A stretch of 64,000 nucleotides of DNA, taken from the NCBI RefSeq assembly GCF_014698015.1, contig NZ_JACXBS010000005.1, positions 62,001-126,000 on the forward strand, written 5' to 3'. Every line of letters starts with the position of its first letter. The stretch's first letter is position 1. This stretch comes from Kocuria sp. cx-455 (lineage in GTDB: Bacteria; Actinomycetota; Actinomycetes; Actinomycetales; Micrococcaceae). Made by a program: the position numbers and the translations under genes. Below, in pieces: positions 30,461 to 40,123 of the stretch. The notes below the pieces were generated by a model. That model worked only from the letters and a program-made list of their open reading frames with translations. It did no database searches and was not told the DNA's origin.

Positions 30461-32850
30461 CCAGAGGTGCGATACACGTCGTACACGCCGTCGATGCGGC
30501 GCACTTGATTGAGCACGTGCTCCAGGTAACGGGTATCGCCCATTTCGAACGAGAACCGGGAGATGGCCAACCGGGATCGTGAGGTGTGCACCTGCGCGGA
30601 GAGGATGTTCACGTGGTTCTCGGACAGCACCCTGGTGACGTCGAGCAGCAGTGAGTGCCGGTCGAGTGCTTCCACCTGGATCTCCACCAGGAACAGCGAG
30701 GACTGGGTGGGAGCCCAGCTGACTTCCTTGACGCGCGGATCATCATTGGCCACCAGTGTCTTCATGTTGTTGCAGTCCTTGCGGTGCACGGAGATTCCCG
30801 CGCCGCGGGTCACGAAGCCCACGATCTCATCCGGGGGCACCGGGGTGCAGCAGCGAGCCAACTTCACGTACACGTCGGACATGCCCTGGACCACTACGCC
30901 GGAATCGGACACGGTGGCCCGGGCGGGCGCGGTGACCTTGGTGGTTTCGGCGAAATCCTCTTCCGTCCCCTCCGCGCCGCCGTGATGCTCGATGAGCTTC
31001 TCCACGACCTGTTGGGCGTTGACCGTGTCACTTCCGATGGCCTCGTAGAGGGCTGCAACGTCCGAGCGGTTGAAGTCCTGGGCCACCGAGACGAGCGACT
31101 CGTGGGTCACCGTGCGTTGCAGCGGCAGGTGGTGCTTGCGCAGCGCTCGGGTGAGCAGGTCCTTGCCCCGTTCAATGGCCTCCTCGCGGCGTTCCTTGGA
31201 ATACCACTGCCGGATCTTGGTGCGCGCCCGCGGGGATCCCACGAACTTGAGCCAATCCTGTGACGGGGAGGCGGATTCGGATTTGGAGGTCAGGATCTCG
31301 ACCCGGTCACCGTGTTGCAGTTTGGACGACAGCGGCACCAGTTTGCCGTTGACCCGGGCGCCGATCGTGTGGTTACCCACCTCGGTGTGCACTGCATAGG
31401 CGAAGTCCACCGGGGTGGAACCCGTGGGCAGGGCCATGACCTCACCCTTGGGTGTGAAGACGTACACCTCTGCGGTGTTGATCTGGTAGCGCAGTGAATC
31501 CAGGAAGTCCGAGGAGTCTTTGGCTTCCTCCTGCCACGAGACCAGGGAACTCAACCAGTTGAGCTCTCCCGCCTTGGCCTTGGGGGTGGCCGAATTGGCC
31601 TGGTTGACCTGGTTCTTGTACTTCCAGTGGGCAGCCACACCGTATTCGGCGCGGTGGTGCATCTCGTGGGTGCGGATCTGGATCTCCACCGGGCGTCCGT
31701 GAGGGCCGATCACGGTGGTGTGCAGCGACTGGTACATGTTGAACTTGGGCATCGCGATGTAGTCCTTGAACCGCCCCGGGAGGGGGCTCCACGTCGCGTG
31801 CAGCACGCCGAGTGCGGCATAACACTCACGTACCGAGTTCACGAGCACGCGCGCGGCCTGGAGATCGTGGATCTCGTCGAAATCCTTCCCCCGCACGATC
31901 ATTTTCTGGTAAATCGAGTAGTAGTGCTTGGGGCGGCCGGTGATCGTGGCGTCAATGCCGGACTTGTCCAGTTCCTGGGCGATCAACCCGCGGATCGTGG
32001 CCAGATTCCGTTCGCGTTCCGGCGTGCGCTCCCCCACCATGCGGACGATTTCCTCGTAGACCTTGGGGTACAGGGCGGAGAAGGAAAGGTCCTCGAGCTC
32101 CCACTTGATCGTGTTCATGCCCAGGCGATGGGCGAGCGGCGCGAAGATCTCCAGGGTTTCACGAGCCTTCTTGGACGAGGACGAGGAGGACACGAACCGC
32201 CAGGTTCGCGCGTTGTGCAACCGGTCCGCGAGCTTGATCACGAGCACGCGGATGTCCTTGGCCATGGCCACGATCATCTTGCGCACGGTTTCTGCCTGGG
32301 CGTTCTCGCCGTACTGGATCTTGTCCAGCTTGGTCACACCGTCCACGAGCACGGCGACCTCTTCACCGAAGTCCCGGGTCAGTTGCTCGAGGGAGTAGTC
32401 GGTGTCCTCCACGGTGTCGTGCAGCAGCCCCGCCACCAGGGTGGCGCCCGTCATGCCCAGTTCAGCGAGGATGGTGGTGACCGCCACCGGGTGGGTGATG
32501 TAGGGATCCCCGGACTTGCGCTTTTGTCCCTCATGGTAGGAATCCGCCACGGCGAACGCGCGTTCCAAGACATCCAGGTCCTCATCCGGATGCGTGGCGC
32601 TCACGCTGCGCAGTAACGGGACCAGGATGGGCGAGCGGGGCACGGACTCTCCCGTCAAGGCTGAGAGCGTGGACCGGGTGCGTTCGCTACGGCCCGGGAA
32701 CACGGCCCGTCCGAAAACGGGGCGGGAGGCCGGCAGGACAAAGTGGGTTCCCGCCGTTTCGATCCTGGAACTCGCGGGCACCACCGATGTCTCCGGGTCG
32801 TTGGCCGGCTTGGAATTCTTTGCGCTCTGAGCGTCCGACTCTGTCGTCAT
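30439..32850 (-). CDS. rel: Bifunctional (p)ppGpp synthetase/hydrolase
   Basis: This 803-residue stringent-response enzyme makes and degrades (p)ppGpp. An N-terminal tail of about 90 residues is followed by the HD hydrolase (HDTVEDTDYS; KLADRLHNARTW), the synthetase (GRPKHYYSIYQKM, EIQIRTHEMHHRAEYG), the TGS domain and a C-terminal ACT domain. A run of six serines (FVSSSSSSKKARE) lies next to the hydrolase. The ATG at 32850 has GAGGAGG about 10 nt upstream. It follows secF, the standard yajC-secD-secF-rel order. Confidence 0.96.
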   Translation of the reverse strand: MTTESDAQSAKNSKPANDPETSVVPASSRIETAGTHFVLPASRPVFGRAVFPGRSERTRSTLSALTGESVPRSPILVPLLRSVSATHPDEDLDVLERAFAVADSYHEGQKRKSGDPYITHPVAVTTILAELGMTGATLVAGLLHDTVEDTDYSLEQLTRDFGEEVAVLVDGVTKLDKIQYGENAQAETVRKMIVAMAKDIRVLVIKLADRLHNARTWRFVSSSSSSKKARETLEIFAPLAHRLGMNTIKWELEDLSFSALYPKVYEEIVRMVGERTPERERNLATIRGLIAQELDKSGIDATITGRPKHYYSIYQKMIVRGKDFDEIHDLQAARVLVNSVRECYAALGVLHATWSPLPGRFKDYIAMPKFNMYQSLHTTVIGPHGRPVEIQIRTHEMHHRAEYGVAAHWKYKNQVNQANSATPKAKAGELNWLSSLVSWQEEAKDSSDFLDSLRYQINTAEVYVFTPKGEVMALPTGSTPVDFAYAVHTEVGNHTIGARVNGKLVPLSSKLQHGDRVEILTSKSESASPSQDWLKFVGSPRARTKIRQWYSKERREEAIERGKDLLTRALRKHHLPLQRTVTHESLVSVAQDFNRSDVAALYEAIGSDTVNAQQVVEKLIEHHGGAEGTEEDFAETTKVTAPARATVSDSGVVVQGMSDVYVKLARCCTPVPPDEIVGFVTRGAGISVHRKDCNNMKTLVANDDPRVKEVSWAPTQSSLFLVEIQVEALDRHSLLLDVTRVLSENHVNILSAQVHTSRSRLAISRFSFEMGDTRYLEHVLNQVRRIDGVYDVYRTSGHRPVAS

Positions 32851-32983
32851 GGTTCCACAGCCTCCTCACGGATCACCGCTGGCCGGGACGGGTTCGTGGC
32901 GCCCGGTGCGCTAATCAACCAAGTCTAGTAGCACGCCCCCGCGCCGAACGGTACGGGGGCGAGTGTAACGCATGCGCGGCCAG

Positions 32984-34030
32984 CTATTCGCGCGGGCCGG
33001 CCTGTACCGGGTCGGAGCTGACGGGCGCGCTGTCGGTCCGACGCGCGTCCAGGACCTGACGTTCCTGATCGCGCACCGCGGGTTCGAGTCCGCGCAACCA
33101 TGAGTACATGGGCGCCGCCACGAACAGGGTGGCCACCGTGCCCACGATGATGCCCACGAACAATGACAGTGACAGGTCCTTGAGCGTGCCGGCGCCCAGC
33201 AAGTACGCCCCGATGAACAGGATTGCGCCCACGGGAAGGATCCCCACCACGGACGTGTTGATGGACCGCACCAGGGTTTGGTTGACGGCCAGGTTGACCT
33301 GCTCCGAGAACGTGCGTTTGGCTCGTTCCTCCGGCGCGGCACCGCCCAGAAGCCCCTTGGTGTTCTCGCGCACCTTGTCGAAGACCACCACCGAGTCGTA
33401 CAGCGAGTACGACAACACGGTCAGGAAGCCGATCACCGCGGACGGCGTGACTTCGAACCCGACCAGGGAGTACACCCCGGCGGTGATCACGATGGTGGCC
33501 AGCATGGCAGCGACCGCGGACACGGACATCTTCCACGTGCGGAAGTACAGCGCCATGAGCACCGTGGCCAGCAGGACGAAGACCAGCAGACCCCACAGGG
33601 CCTGTTGCGTCACCCCCTGACCCCACGTGGGACCCACGAAGTTGGAGGTCACCTGGTCGTCGGTGGCGCCGTAGGCGTCCTGCAAGGCGTCTTTCACGGC
33701 CAGGGTCTGATCGTCATCGAGCTGCTCGGTCTGCACTCGCATGGTGCCCGGCGCAATGTTGGTCACGGACACCCCTCCGGCGTCCGAGGAGTCCGCGACC
33801 GCTCGCTCGCCGGGCTGGACGTCCGTGTTCTCAACACCCGAGACCGTGAATTCGGAGCCGCCGGTGAAGTCGATACCGAGATTGAATCCGCCCTTGAGCA
33901 CGGGGATCAGCATGGACACCAGCACCAGCCCTAAGGCCAGGGACAACCACAGCTTGCGCTTGCCGACGAACGGGTACGAGGTACGGCCGCTGTGCAGGTC
34001 GTTACCGAAGCGTGCAAGTCGGTTGCTCAT
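32984..34030 (-). CDS. secF: Protein translocase subunit SecF
   Basis: SecF pairs with SecD to help protein export through SecYEG. The 348-residue protein has six membrane helices with the family pattern GFNLGIDFTGGSEFTV and SYSLYDSVVVFDKVRENTK. It starts at ATG 34030, sharing 4 bp with the secD stop, so the two are translationally coupled. Its C-terminus is a disordered polar tail. Confidence 0.96.
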   Translation of the reverse strand: MSNRLARFGNDLHSGRTSYPFVGKRKLWLSLALGLVLVSMLIPVLKGGFNLGIDFTGGSEFTVSGVENTDVQPGERAVADSSDAGGVSVTNIAPGTMRVQTEQLDDDQTLAVKDALQDAYGATDDQVTSNFVGPTWGQGVTQQALWGLLVFVLLATVLMALYFRTWKMSVSAVAAMLATIVITAGVYSLVGFEVTPSAVIGFLTVLSYSLYDSVVVFDKVRENTKGLLGGAAPEERAKRTFSEQVNLAVNQTLVRSINTSVVGILPVGAILFIGAYLLGAGTLKDLSLSLFVGIIVGTVATLFVAAPMYSWLRGLEPAVRDQERQVLDARRTDSAPVSSDPVQAGPRE

Positions 34031-35853
34031 CGGGTGCTCCCTTCCGTCAAGGCGGTCTGGTCCACGGCGCTGGAACCGCCGGATCCGGCGGGCCCGTCTC
34101 CGGCGGCCTTCTGTCGACGACGCCGCTCGGCGATCGTCAGCCCGTCGCTGTCCTCGGGGCTGCGGAGGCGGCCCGCGCCGCGGTACAGCGGGACGGCGTC
34201 CAACGCTTCAGGATCCAGGCCCGAATTCTTCGCGCCACCGCCGAAGTAGCGGGTACGCGTGAGCAGCACCATGATCGGGTGGGTGAAGAGGAACACCACG
34301 AGCAGGTCCGCGATCGCGGTCAAACCCAGGGTGAACGCGAAACCCCGCACGTTGCCCACGGCCACGAAGTACAACACGACCGCGGCGAGGAGGTTCACGG
34401 CCTTGGCCGCGAGCACGGTCTGCCGGGCGCGCTGCCAGCCGTGGTCCACCGCGGCGGGAATGCTTCTGCCCGCCCGGATCTCATCCCTGATGCGTTCGAA
34501 GTACACGATGAACGAGTCCGCGGTCTGCCCGATCGCCACGATCAGGCCGGCCACACCCGCCAGCGACAGGCGATAATTGGCGCTCCACCCCAGCAGCGTG
34601 ATGGCGAAGTAGGTGATCAGACCCGCCACGAGCAGTGAGGAGATGGTCACCAGTCCGAGCCAGCGGTACTGGAACAGGGAATACACGCACACCAATGCCA
34701 GTCCCACGAGACCGGCAATGATACCCATCCGCAACTGGTTGCTGCCGAGGGTCGCGGAGATCTGCTGTTCCGACTGGATGCTGAAGCTCACCGGCAGCGC
34801 ACCGTACTTGAGCTGCTCGGAGAGGAATTGCGCCTCGTCCTCGGTGAAGGATCCGGTGATCTGTGCGCTGCCGTCGGTGATCACGGCGTTCATGGACGGG
34901 GCGGAGATCACCGTGCCGTCCAGCAGGATCGCGAACTGGGACCGGGGGTCACCCTGCTGGGACTGCCCGATCTGATACAGGCGTTCGGAAAGCTCCTTGA
35001 AGGTCTCGGTGCCCTCGGCATTGAACTGCAGGTTCACGGCGAACTGCCCCGTGGACATTCCCTGCTGGTTGGTTGCGGTGCCGTAGGAGGCATCATCGAT
35101 GTCCGTGCCGGGGATCTCCAGCGGACCAAGAATGTACTTGGTGTTGTTCGCCGGGTCGCAGGAGACAATGGCCTTGTCAGGATCCTGCGCCTTGCGTTCC
35201 TCCTGGGGTCGCTGCGCGGAACAGTCAAGGGCCTCGAACTGCGTAACGAGATCGGGTGTCACCCAGTTGGGATCCGAGGAGTTCGTGGGCTCGGCATCCG
35301 GTTTCGGAATGTCCTTGAGGGGTGTGCGCTGCTCCTCGGGAGTGGGCGCGCCTTCCGCCGTGGTGATCACGGGCCGGAACGCCATTTGGGCGGAGGTCTG
35401 AATCAAGTCACGGGTTTCGGCGGAGGGAACTCCGGGCATGGACACCACAATGTTGGACCCGGACTGCGTGCTGATCTCGGCCTCGGAGACACCCGTACCG
35501 TCCACGCGCTGACGAATGATCTCCACGGCCTGATCGAGTTGCTCCTGGGTGATCTCCTGGCCGTTTTGAGCTGCCTGCAGCTCCGGAGACAGCACCATTT
35601 GTGTGCCGCCCTCGAGGTCCAGGGCCAATTTGGGGGCCCACCCGGTGCGGTCGGTGGTGACCCCGTAGATCAGGATCGCCGCCAGGGCAAGGGTGATCAC
35701 CGCGAGCGCGGCCAGGCCGCGTTTGGCCGCTGTCAGGGCCGCGTTCGATCCCGATTTCACCGATCTGGGCGCGCGGGTCGGTGGCGCTTGGGGGGTGGGT
35801 TTCTGTGACTCTTCGGGTTCCGATGTGTCCGAAGTGCCCTTACGTGATGCCAT
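34027..35853 (-). CDS. secD: Protein translocase subunit SecD
   Basis: SecD (608 residues) has a polar N-terminal tail, one membrane helix near residue 50-64, a large extracytoplasmic domain with KLALDLEGGTQMVLSPE and IIRQRVDGTGVSE, and five more helices at the end with SLAGVAGLIVAIGQTADSFI. ATG 35853 has AAGGG upstream. The yajC-secD gap carries a small hairpin at 35923-35945. Confidence 0.96.
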   Translation of the reverse strand: MASRKGTSDTSEPEESQKPTPQAPPTRAPRSVKSGSNAALTAAKRGLAALAVITLALAAILIYGVTTDRTGWAPKLALDLEGGTQMVLSPELQAAQNGQEITQEQLDQAVEIIRQRVDGTGVSEAEISTQSGSNIVVSMPGVPSAETRDLIQTSAQMAFRPVITTAEGAPTPEEQRTPLKDIPKPDAEPTNSSDPNWVTPDLVTQFEALDCSAQRPQEERKAQDPDKAIVSCDPANNTKYILGPLEIPGTDIDDASYGTATNQQGMSTGQFAVNLQFNAEGTETFKELSERLYQIGQSQQGDPRSQFAILLDGTVISAPSMNAVITDGSAQITGSFTEDEAQFLSEQLKYGALPVSFSIQSEQQISATLGSNQLRMGIIAGLVGLALVCVYSLFQYRWLGLVTISSLLVAGLITYFAITLLGWSANYRLSLAGVAGLIVAIGQTADSFIVYFERIRDEIRAGRSIPAAVDHGWQRARQTVLAAKAVNLLAAVVLYFVAVGNVRGFAFTLGLTAIADLLVVFLFTHPIMVLLTRTRYFGGGAKNSGLDPEALDAVPLYRGAGRLRSPEDSDGLTIAERRRRQKAAGDGPAGSGGSSAVDQTALTEGSTR

Positions 35854-35922
35854 GTCTGCCCTTCATCAACGCACGGTTGGTGTGGCCGCCGAGTACGCCG
35901 CACCTGGGTCCGGTCATGAGAA

Positions 35923-35945
35923 ACGGGCCGATGCTCTCGGCCCGT
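35923..35945 (-). terminator. Hairpin between yajC and secD
   Basis: A perfect 9-bp inverted repeat (ACGGGCCGA / TCGGCCCGT) with a 5-nt loop is followed on the minus strand by TTTCTC. It is shaped like an intrinsic terminator, inside an operon where read-through to secDF is expected. It may act as a partial terminator. Confidence 0.5.
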
Positions 35946-35960
35946 GACTCACGCATGTGT

Positions 35961-36488
35961 TCAGTTGGTGTCGTTATCGCGGCGGTTGTCGCGCCACGTG
36001 CCGCTCTGAGCGTCGTGTCCCGGGACGTTGTCGCCCGCGGCGGGATCGCCGGGGACCGCGTCACCGGGCAGATCGTGCTCGCCATCAGCCACGCTGTCGG
36101 ATGCGGCTCCCGCGGCCGTGGAACCGTCACCGTCAACGGTGGCACCCTGCGCGAGCGCTGCGTTCTGGGTGGCTGGGTCGTCGAGAATGGTGGTCACGGT
36201 CTGGGTGTGCACGGTCACCGAGGTTCCCGGGGAGACTTCCAGGACCGCCTTGTTCTCGTCCCGGTCGATCGACAGAACGGTTCCGTAGAGACCAAAGCTG
36301 GTCATCACCCGGGTACCGGGTTCCATGGTCGCCTGCTTGGCCTTAATCTGGGCCTGAGCCTTCTTCTGGCGACGCATGGGCAGCCACAGCAGCAACACCA
36401 TCACCACGAGCATGACGGGAAGGAACCATGCGGTTCCGCCGCCTCCTGACTGCTGGGCCTGGGCAAGAAGTTGCGCGGAGAGAATCAC
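35961..36488 (-). CDS. yajC: Preprotein translocase subunit YajC
   Basis: YajC associates with SecDF. The 175-residue protein has one N-terminal membrane helix (AWFLPVMLVVMVLLLWLPM), the basic MRRQKKAQAQIKAKQA segment and the beta-rich YajC core (MEPGTRVMTSFGLYGTVLSID). The C-terminal 70 residues are a polar, Asp/Gly/Ala-rich disordered tail longer than in many homologues. The GTG start at 36488 has a weak ribosome-binding site. It lies 192 nt after ruvB; that gap is GC-rich and shows no feature I can support. Confidence 0.92.
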   Translation of the reverse strand: MILSAQLLAQAQQSGGGGTAWFLPVMLVVMVLLLWLPMRRQKKAQAQIKAKQATMEPGTRVMTSFGLYGTVLSIDRDENKAVLEVSPGTSVTVHTQTVTTILDDPATQNAALAQGATVDGDGSTAAGAASDSVADGEHDLPGDAVPGDPAAGDNVPGHDAQSGTWRDNRRDNDTN

Positions 36489-36680
36489 GAAGTTCCGTTC
36501 TGTAGACGATGTTCACGGCTGAGTGACCGCAGTTACCGTGGGGGTTCACCGCCGTCATCACAAGGATCCGACCAAGTGTAGGTGATCCAGCTGGTGGCCC
36601 GCTGAACCGTGACGCCTCCGCAGCCTGCCCGCCCACCCCGGGGCCAGCGGGCCCGCCCCGTGGGGGCAGGTGCGAGCCGG

Positions 36681-37787
36681 TCAGAACGCGGTGGGTTGCT
36701 CCTGCTCCGGGGGCTCGGTGGCCAGTGCGGTGCGCAGGGCGGGGTCCTTGAAGGCGGCGTGGTCGGGCACGTTGAGACCCAGGTGCTCCCACGCCGCGGC
36801 CATGGCGATGCGTCCGCGCGGGGTGCGCCCCAACAATCCCTCGCGCACGAGGAACGGTTCGGCCACGGTTTCCACCGTTTCGGTTTCCTCGCCCACCGCG
36901 ATGGCCAACGTGGACAAACCCACCGGCCCCCCGTTGAACTTGCTGACCAGGGCGGAAAGGACATTCCGATCCAGGCGGTCCAGTCCCCTGGCATCCACCT
37001 CGTACATGTCCAGGGCGGCGCCGGCGGTGCGCGCATCGATCCGGTCCACCCCGTGCACCAGCGCCCAGTCACGGACGCGGCGCAGCAACCGGTTGGCGAT
37101 GCGCGGGGTGCCGCGGGACCGAGAGGCCACTTCGTAGAATCCCTCGGAGGTCATGTTCAGGTCCAGCAGGCCCGCCGAGCGACGCAACACCAGTTCCAGT
37201 TCCGGAACCGAGTAGAACTCCAAGTGGCCGGTGAAGCCGAACCGGTCGCGCAGCGGTCCCGGAAGCAGACCGGCGCGCGTTGTCGCGCCCACCAGGGTGA
37301 ACGGCGGCAGGTCCAATGGGATGGATGTGGCGCCGGCGCCCTTACCGACCACGATGTCCACGCGGAAGTCCTCCATGGCCATGTACAGCATTTCCTCGGC
37401 CGGCCGGGACATCCGGTGGATCTCGTCCAGGAACAGCACCTCGCCATGGGTCAGTGAGGACAGAATGGCCGCGAGATCCCCGGCGTGTTGAATCGCCGGG
37501 CCGGAGGAGATCCGCAGGGGAACGTCCAATTCCTGGGCAATGATCATGGCCAGGGTGGTTTTACCCAGACCCGGAGGCCCCGACAGCAGGACATGGTCCG
37601 CGGTGCGCCCGCGCAACTTGGAGGCTTCCAGGACGAGGGACAGCTGGGCGCGCACGCGCTTCTGCCCCACGAAGTCGTCCAGGGTGCCCGGGCGTAAACT
37701 CGCTTCGAGCTGCTGATCGTCCAGGTCCCCCTCGGCACCGACCAGTCTCTGCTGTCCCTGCGCGGCACCGCGCTCCTCGAAAGCCAT
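36681..37787 (-). CDS. ruvB: Holliday junction branch migration helicase RuvB
   Basis: RuvB is the AAA motor of the RuvAB complex. The 368-residue form has Walker [12 protein letters not shown], Walker [11 protein letters not shown], the sensor [10 protein letters not shown] and arginine-finger region, and a C-terminal winged helix with RTPRGR. ATG 37787 overlaps the ruvA stop by one base (TGATG), with GAGG upstream, so the two are coupled. A longer frame to 37985 is shadowed by ruvA. Confidence 0.96.
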   Translation of the reverse strand: MAFEERGAAQGQQRLVGAEGDLDDQQLEASLRPGTLDDFVGQKRVRAQLSLVLEASKLRGRTADHVLLSGPPGLGKTTLAMIIAQELDVPLRISSGPAIQHAGDLAAILSSLTHGEVLFLDEIHRMSRPAEEMLYMAMEDFRVDIVVGKGAGATSIPLDLPPFTLVGATTRAGLLPGPLRDRFGFTGHLEFYSVPELELVLRRSAGLLDLNMTSEGFYEVASRSRGTPRIANRLLRRVRDWALVHGVDRIDARTAGAALDMYEVDARGLDRLDRNVLSALVSKFNGGPVGLSTLAIAVGEETETVETVAEPFLVREGLLGRTPRGRIAMAAAWEHLGLNVPDHAAFKDPALRTALATEPPEQEQPTAF

Positions 37788-38431
37788 CAGGACCATCCTC
37801 GACCATGTGCGTGACTTGTGCCCTTGGCGGTTCCCAGCCAGGACAGGACCGCCCGCAGGATCTCGGCAACGTTGCCGGTGTCCGCCAATTCGGGTTGCGT
37901 TTCCAGTGCGTCGTCGATGCCGCGGATCGCGTCCTTCTCGCTCCACCCCAGACCCACAAGAGCACTCATGACCTGTTCGCGCCACACCTGCACCTGGGGC
38001 TGGACGGCCGCGGTCTGCTGTGGCTCCGGAAGAACGAGCTTGTCCGCCAGTTCCAACACGATTCGGCGGGCGGATTTAGGGCCGATTCCCGGGACGACGG
38101 TGAAGGCCTTGTCGTCACCGGTGGCAATGGCACGCCGGGTCTCCTCCGGACCGAGAACGGAGACCGCGGCCAACGCGGTGCGCGGCCCCACGCCGGAGAC
38201 GCCGAGCATGACGGTAAAGACCTCCTTCTCGTCCGCTCCCGCGAAACCGAACAGCAGGGGGGCTTCGTCCTTGCGCGCGATATAGGCGGTGTGTAAGTGC
38301 ACGGTGGATCCCGTGCGCAGACCCGCCAGGGTGTGTGGGCTGGCCTGGATCTCGATCCCGAAACCGGAGACCTCAATGACCGCCTGCGCGGCGCCCACAA
38401 AACGCACCTCACCGGACACCGAAGCAATCAC
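37787..38431 (-). CDS. ruvA: Holliday junction DNA-binding protein RuvA
   Basis: RuvA binds four-way junctions and directs RuvB. The 214-residue protein has the OB domain, two helix-hairpin-helix motifs ([12 protein letters not shown] and [13 protein letters not shown]) and a C-terminal RuvB-binding domain with [12 protein letters not shown]. The GTG start is at 38431. An SOS-box-like site lies 40-55 nt upstream. Confidence 0.95.
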   Translation of the reverse strand: MIASVSGEVRFVGAAQAVIEVSGFGIEIQASPHTLAGLRTGSTVHLHTAYIARKDEAPLLFGFAGADEKEVFTVMLGVSGVGPRTALAAVSVLGPEETRRAIATGDDKAFTVVPGIGPKSARRIVLELADKLVLPEPQQTAAVQPQVQVWREQVMSALVGLGWSEKDAIRGIDDALETQPELADTGNVAEILRAVLSWLGTAKGTSHAHGRGWS

Positions 38432-38470
38432 AGGGCGGCTCCCGTCACGCGGGATGTCCCCGCCATGGAT

Positions 38471-38486
38471 TCGAACATGTATACGA
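38471..38486. promoter_or_regulatory. SOS-box-like LexA site ahead of ruvAB
   Basis: TCGAACATGTATACGA differs from the actinobacterial LexA consensus TCGAACNNNNGTTCGA at 2 of 12 fixed positions. It overlaps a TATACA -10-like element on the minus strand. A DNA-damage role of ruvAB supports the call. Confidence 0.6.
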
Positions 38487-38576
38487 ACTGCAGCACGGCC
38501 TCACTCTAACAACTCCCACCGACTCGCACAGCGCGCACCGCCTTCCCGGGCCGCGTCATCGGCGGCACCCGCCGGA

Positions 38577-39248
38577 TCAGCGGCGCGGTAAACGGGCGGC
38601 CCGGGGGGCCTTCGGTTGACGGGCCGCCGCCTCAGCCCGTTTCCACGCTTGCTGCGCCGGGGTCAGCCCGGAGGCCCGGGCGGAGGAGGGCTGAGAGCCC
38701 GAATGCGTGGACGTTTTGGCCGCCGCATTCATGCCGGCCATGCCGCCGCGCCAACCGTGGCACACCGCCAGAGCCAGCGCGTCCGCGGCGTCGGCGGGTC
38801 GCGGGGGTGCATCCAATCGGAGGATCCGGACCACCATGCGATTCACCGATTCCTTGTCCGCCCCGCCGTCCCCGGTGACCGCCGCCTTGACCTCGGACGG
38901 GGTGTGCCATGCCACCGGGATCCCACGCCGCGCCGCGGCGGCGATGACCACACCGGTGGCCTGGGCCGTGCCCACCACGGTGGGCGCGTTGTTCTGAGCG
39001 AACACCCGTTCGACCGCCACGACGTCCGGTGCGAACCGCTCCATGAGCGACTCGGCCGCCGTCATGATGGCCAACACGCGATCCTCGAGGGCTTCATGCG
39101 CCTTGGTGCCGTTGACCTCCACATGGACGAACGTTCCCGTGCGGTTGGCCGCCATGTCCACCACCGCGAAGCCACAACGGGTCAGCCCCGGGTCCACGGC
39201 AAGAATGCGCTGCCCCGGGGCCGATCCGCCGTCCGACGTGCGTGCCAT
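38577..39248 (-). CDS. ruvC: Crossover junction endonuclease RuvC
   Basis: RuvC cuts Holliday junctions resolved with RuvAB. The 223-residue protein has the RNase H-fold signature [12 protein letters not shown], the second acidic residue in [12 protein letters not shown], the K-rich [14 protein letters not shown] and the C-terminal [13 protein letters not shown] 50-residue C-terminal tail rich in Ala, Arg and Lys is extra. Start ATG 39248 lies 7 nt after the yebC stop. Confidence 0.95.
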   Translation of the reverse strand: MARTSDGGSAPGQRILAVDPGLTRCGFAVVDMAANRTGTFVHVEVNGTKAHEALEDRVLAIMTAAESLMERFAPDVVAVERVFAQNNAPTVVGTAQATGVVIAAAARRGIPVAWHTPSEVKAAVTGDGGADKESVNRMVVRILRLDAPPRPADAADALALAVCHGWRGGMAGMNAAAKTSTHSGSQPSSARASGLTPAQQAWKRAEAAARQPKAPRAARLPRR

Positions 39249-39255
39249 GGGACTC

Positions 39256-40017
39256 TCAGTCCTCGTCTTCGAGCTCCGCCAGTACGGACTCCGGGATGTC
39301 GGCGTTCGAGTAGACGTTCTGCACGTCGTCGAGCTCTTCCACCGCGTCCACGAGCTTGAGAAACTTCTTGGCGCCCTCGGCGTCCAGATCCACCTTCATG
39401 GTGGGCCGGAACTGGGGGTCGTCGTTGTTGTAATCCAGTCCGGACTCGTCGAGGGCCTTTCGGATCTCGGGCAGGTCGGTGGCCTCACTGACGACTTCGA
39501 AGACCTCTGATTCCTCGATGACCTCGTCCGCGCCGGCGTCGAGCACGGCCATCAGAACGTCGTCCTCGGTGAGACCGTCGGTCTTGGCCACCTCGACCAC
39601 GCCCTTGCGTTCGAAGAGGTAGGCGACGGAACCGGAATCCGCCATGGTCCCACCGTGGCGGGTCACCGCAACGCGCACCTCCGAGGCCGCCCGGTTCTTG
39701 TTGTCCGTCAGACACTCGATGTACAGCGCGGTGCCCTGGGGGCCGCGAGCTTCGTACAGGATCTCCGAGTAGTCGATGGTCTCACCGGTCAGGCCGGCGC
39801 CACGCTTGACGGCGCGATCGATGTTGTCGTTGGGCACGGAGTTCTTCTTGGCCTTGGACACGGCCAACTCCAGTGCCGGGTTACCGGCGGTGTCCGCGCC
39901 ACCCATGCGAGCGGCGACCTCAATACCCTTGATGTACTTGGCGAACGCCTTGGCACGTTTGGCGTCGATTGCGGCCTTCTTGTGCTTGGTCGTGGCCCAT
40001 TTGGAGTGACCTGACAT
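39256..40017 (-). CDS. yebC: YebC/PmpR-type transcriptional or translational regulator
   Basis: This 253-residue member of the TACO1/YebC family ([21 protein letters not shown], then [18 protein letters not shown]) is linked with both DNA-binding regulation and relief of ribosome stalling; which applies here is open. It precedes ruvC, the common order. The ATG at 40017 has a strong GGAGGAA ribosome-binding site. Confidence 0.95.
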   Translation of the reverse strand: MSGHSKWATTKHKKAAIDAKRAKAFAKYIKGIEVAARMGGADTAGNPALELAVSKAKKNSVPNDNIDRAVKRGAGLTGETIDYSEILYEARGPQGTALYIECLTDNKNRAASEVRVAVTRHGGTMADSGSVAYLFERKGVVEVAKTDGLTEDDVLMAVLDAGADEVIEESEVFEVVSEATDLPEIRKALDESGLDYNNDDPQFRPTMKVDLDAEGAKKFLKLVDAVEELDDVQNVYSNADIPESVLAELEDED

Positions 40018-40080
40018 GTAGTTCCTCCTAGGAAGTCTGTGTGCCCGGTGAAGCTGGTCCGGGTCTGGGGTTTAGCCATT

Positions 40081-40086
40081 ATTTTA
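40081..40086 (-). promoter_or_regulatory. Candidate -10 element of yebC-ruvCAB
   Basis: TAAAAT on the minus strand is a strong -10 match, 64 nt upstream of yebC. TTCGAG lies 18 nt upstream as a weak -35. The same gap begins with a 5-bp hairpin across the gatD stop. Confidence 0.55.
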
Positions 40087-40123
40087 GCGATGTACCACGG
40101 GGGCCTCGAACACGGCCCCGCGC

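Noticed and set aside
38432-38576. PafBC-type (RecA-NDp) promoter motif before ruvA
   Set aside because: A TTGTTAGAG string is near but lacks the TANNNT at the required spacing; the LexA-like site explains the region better.
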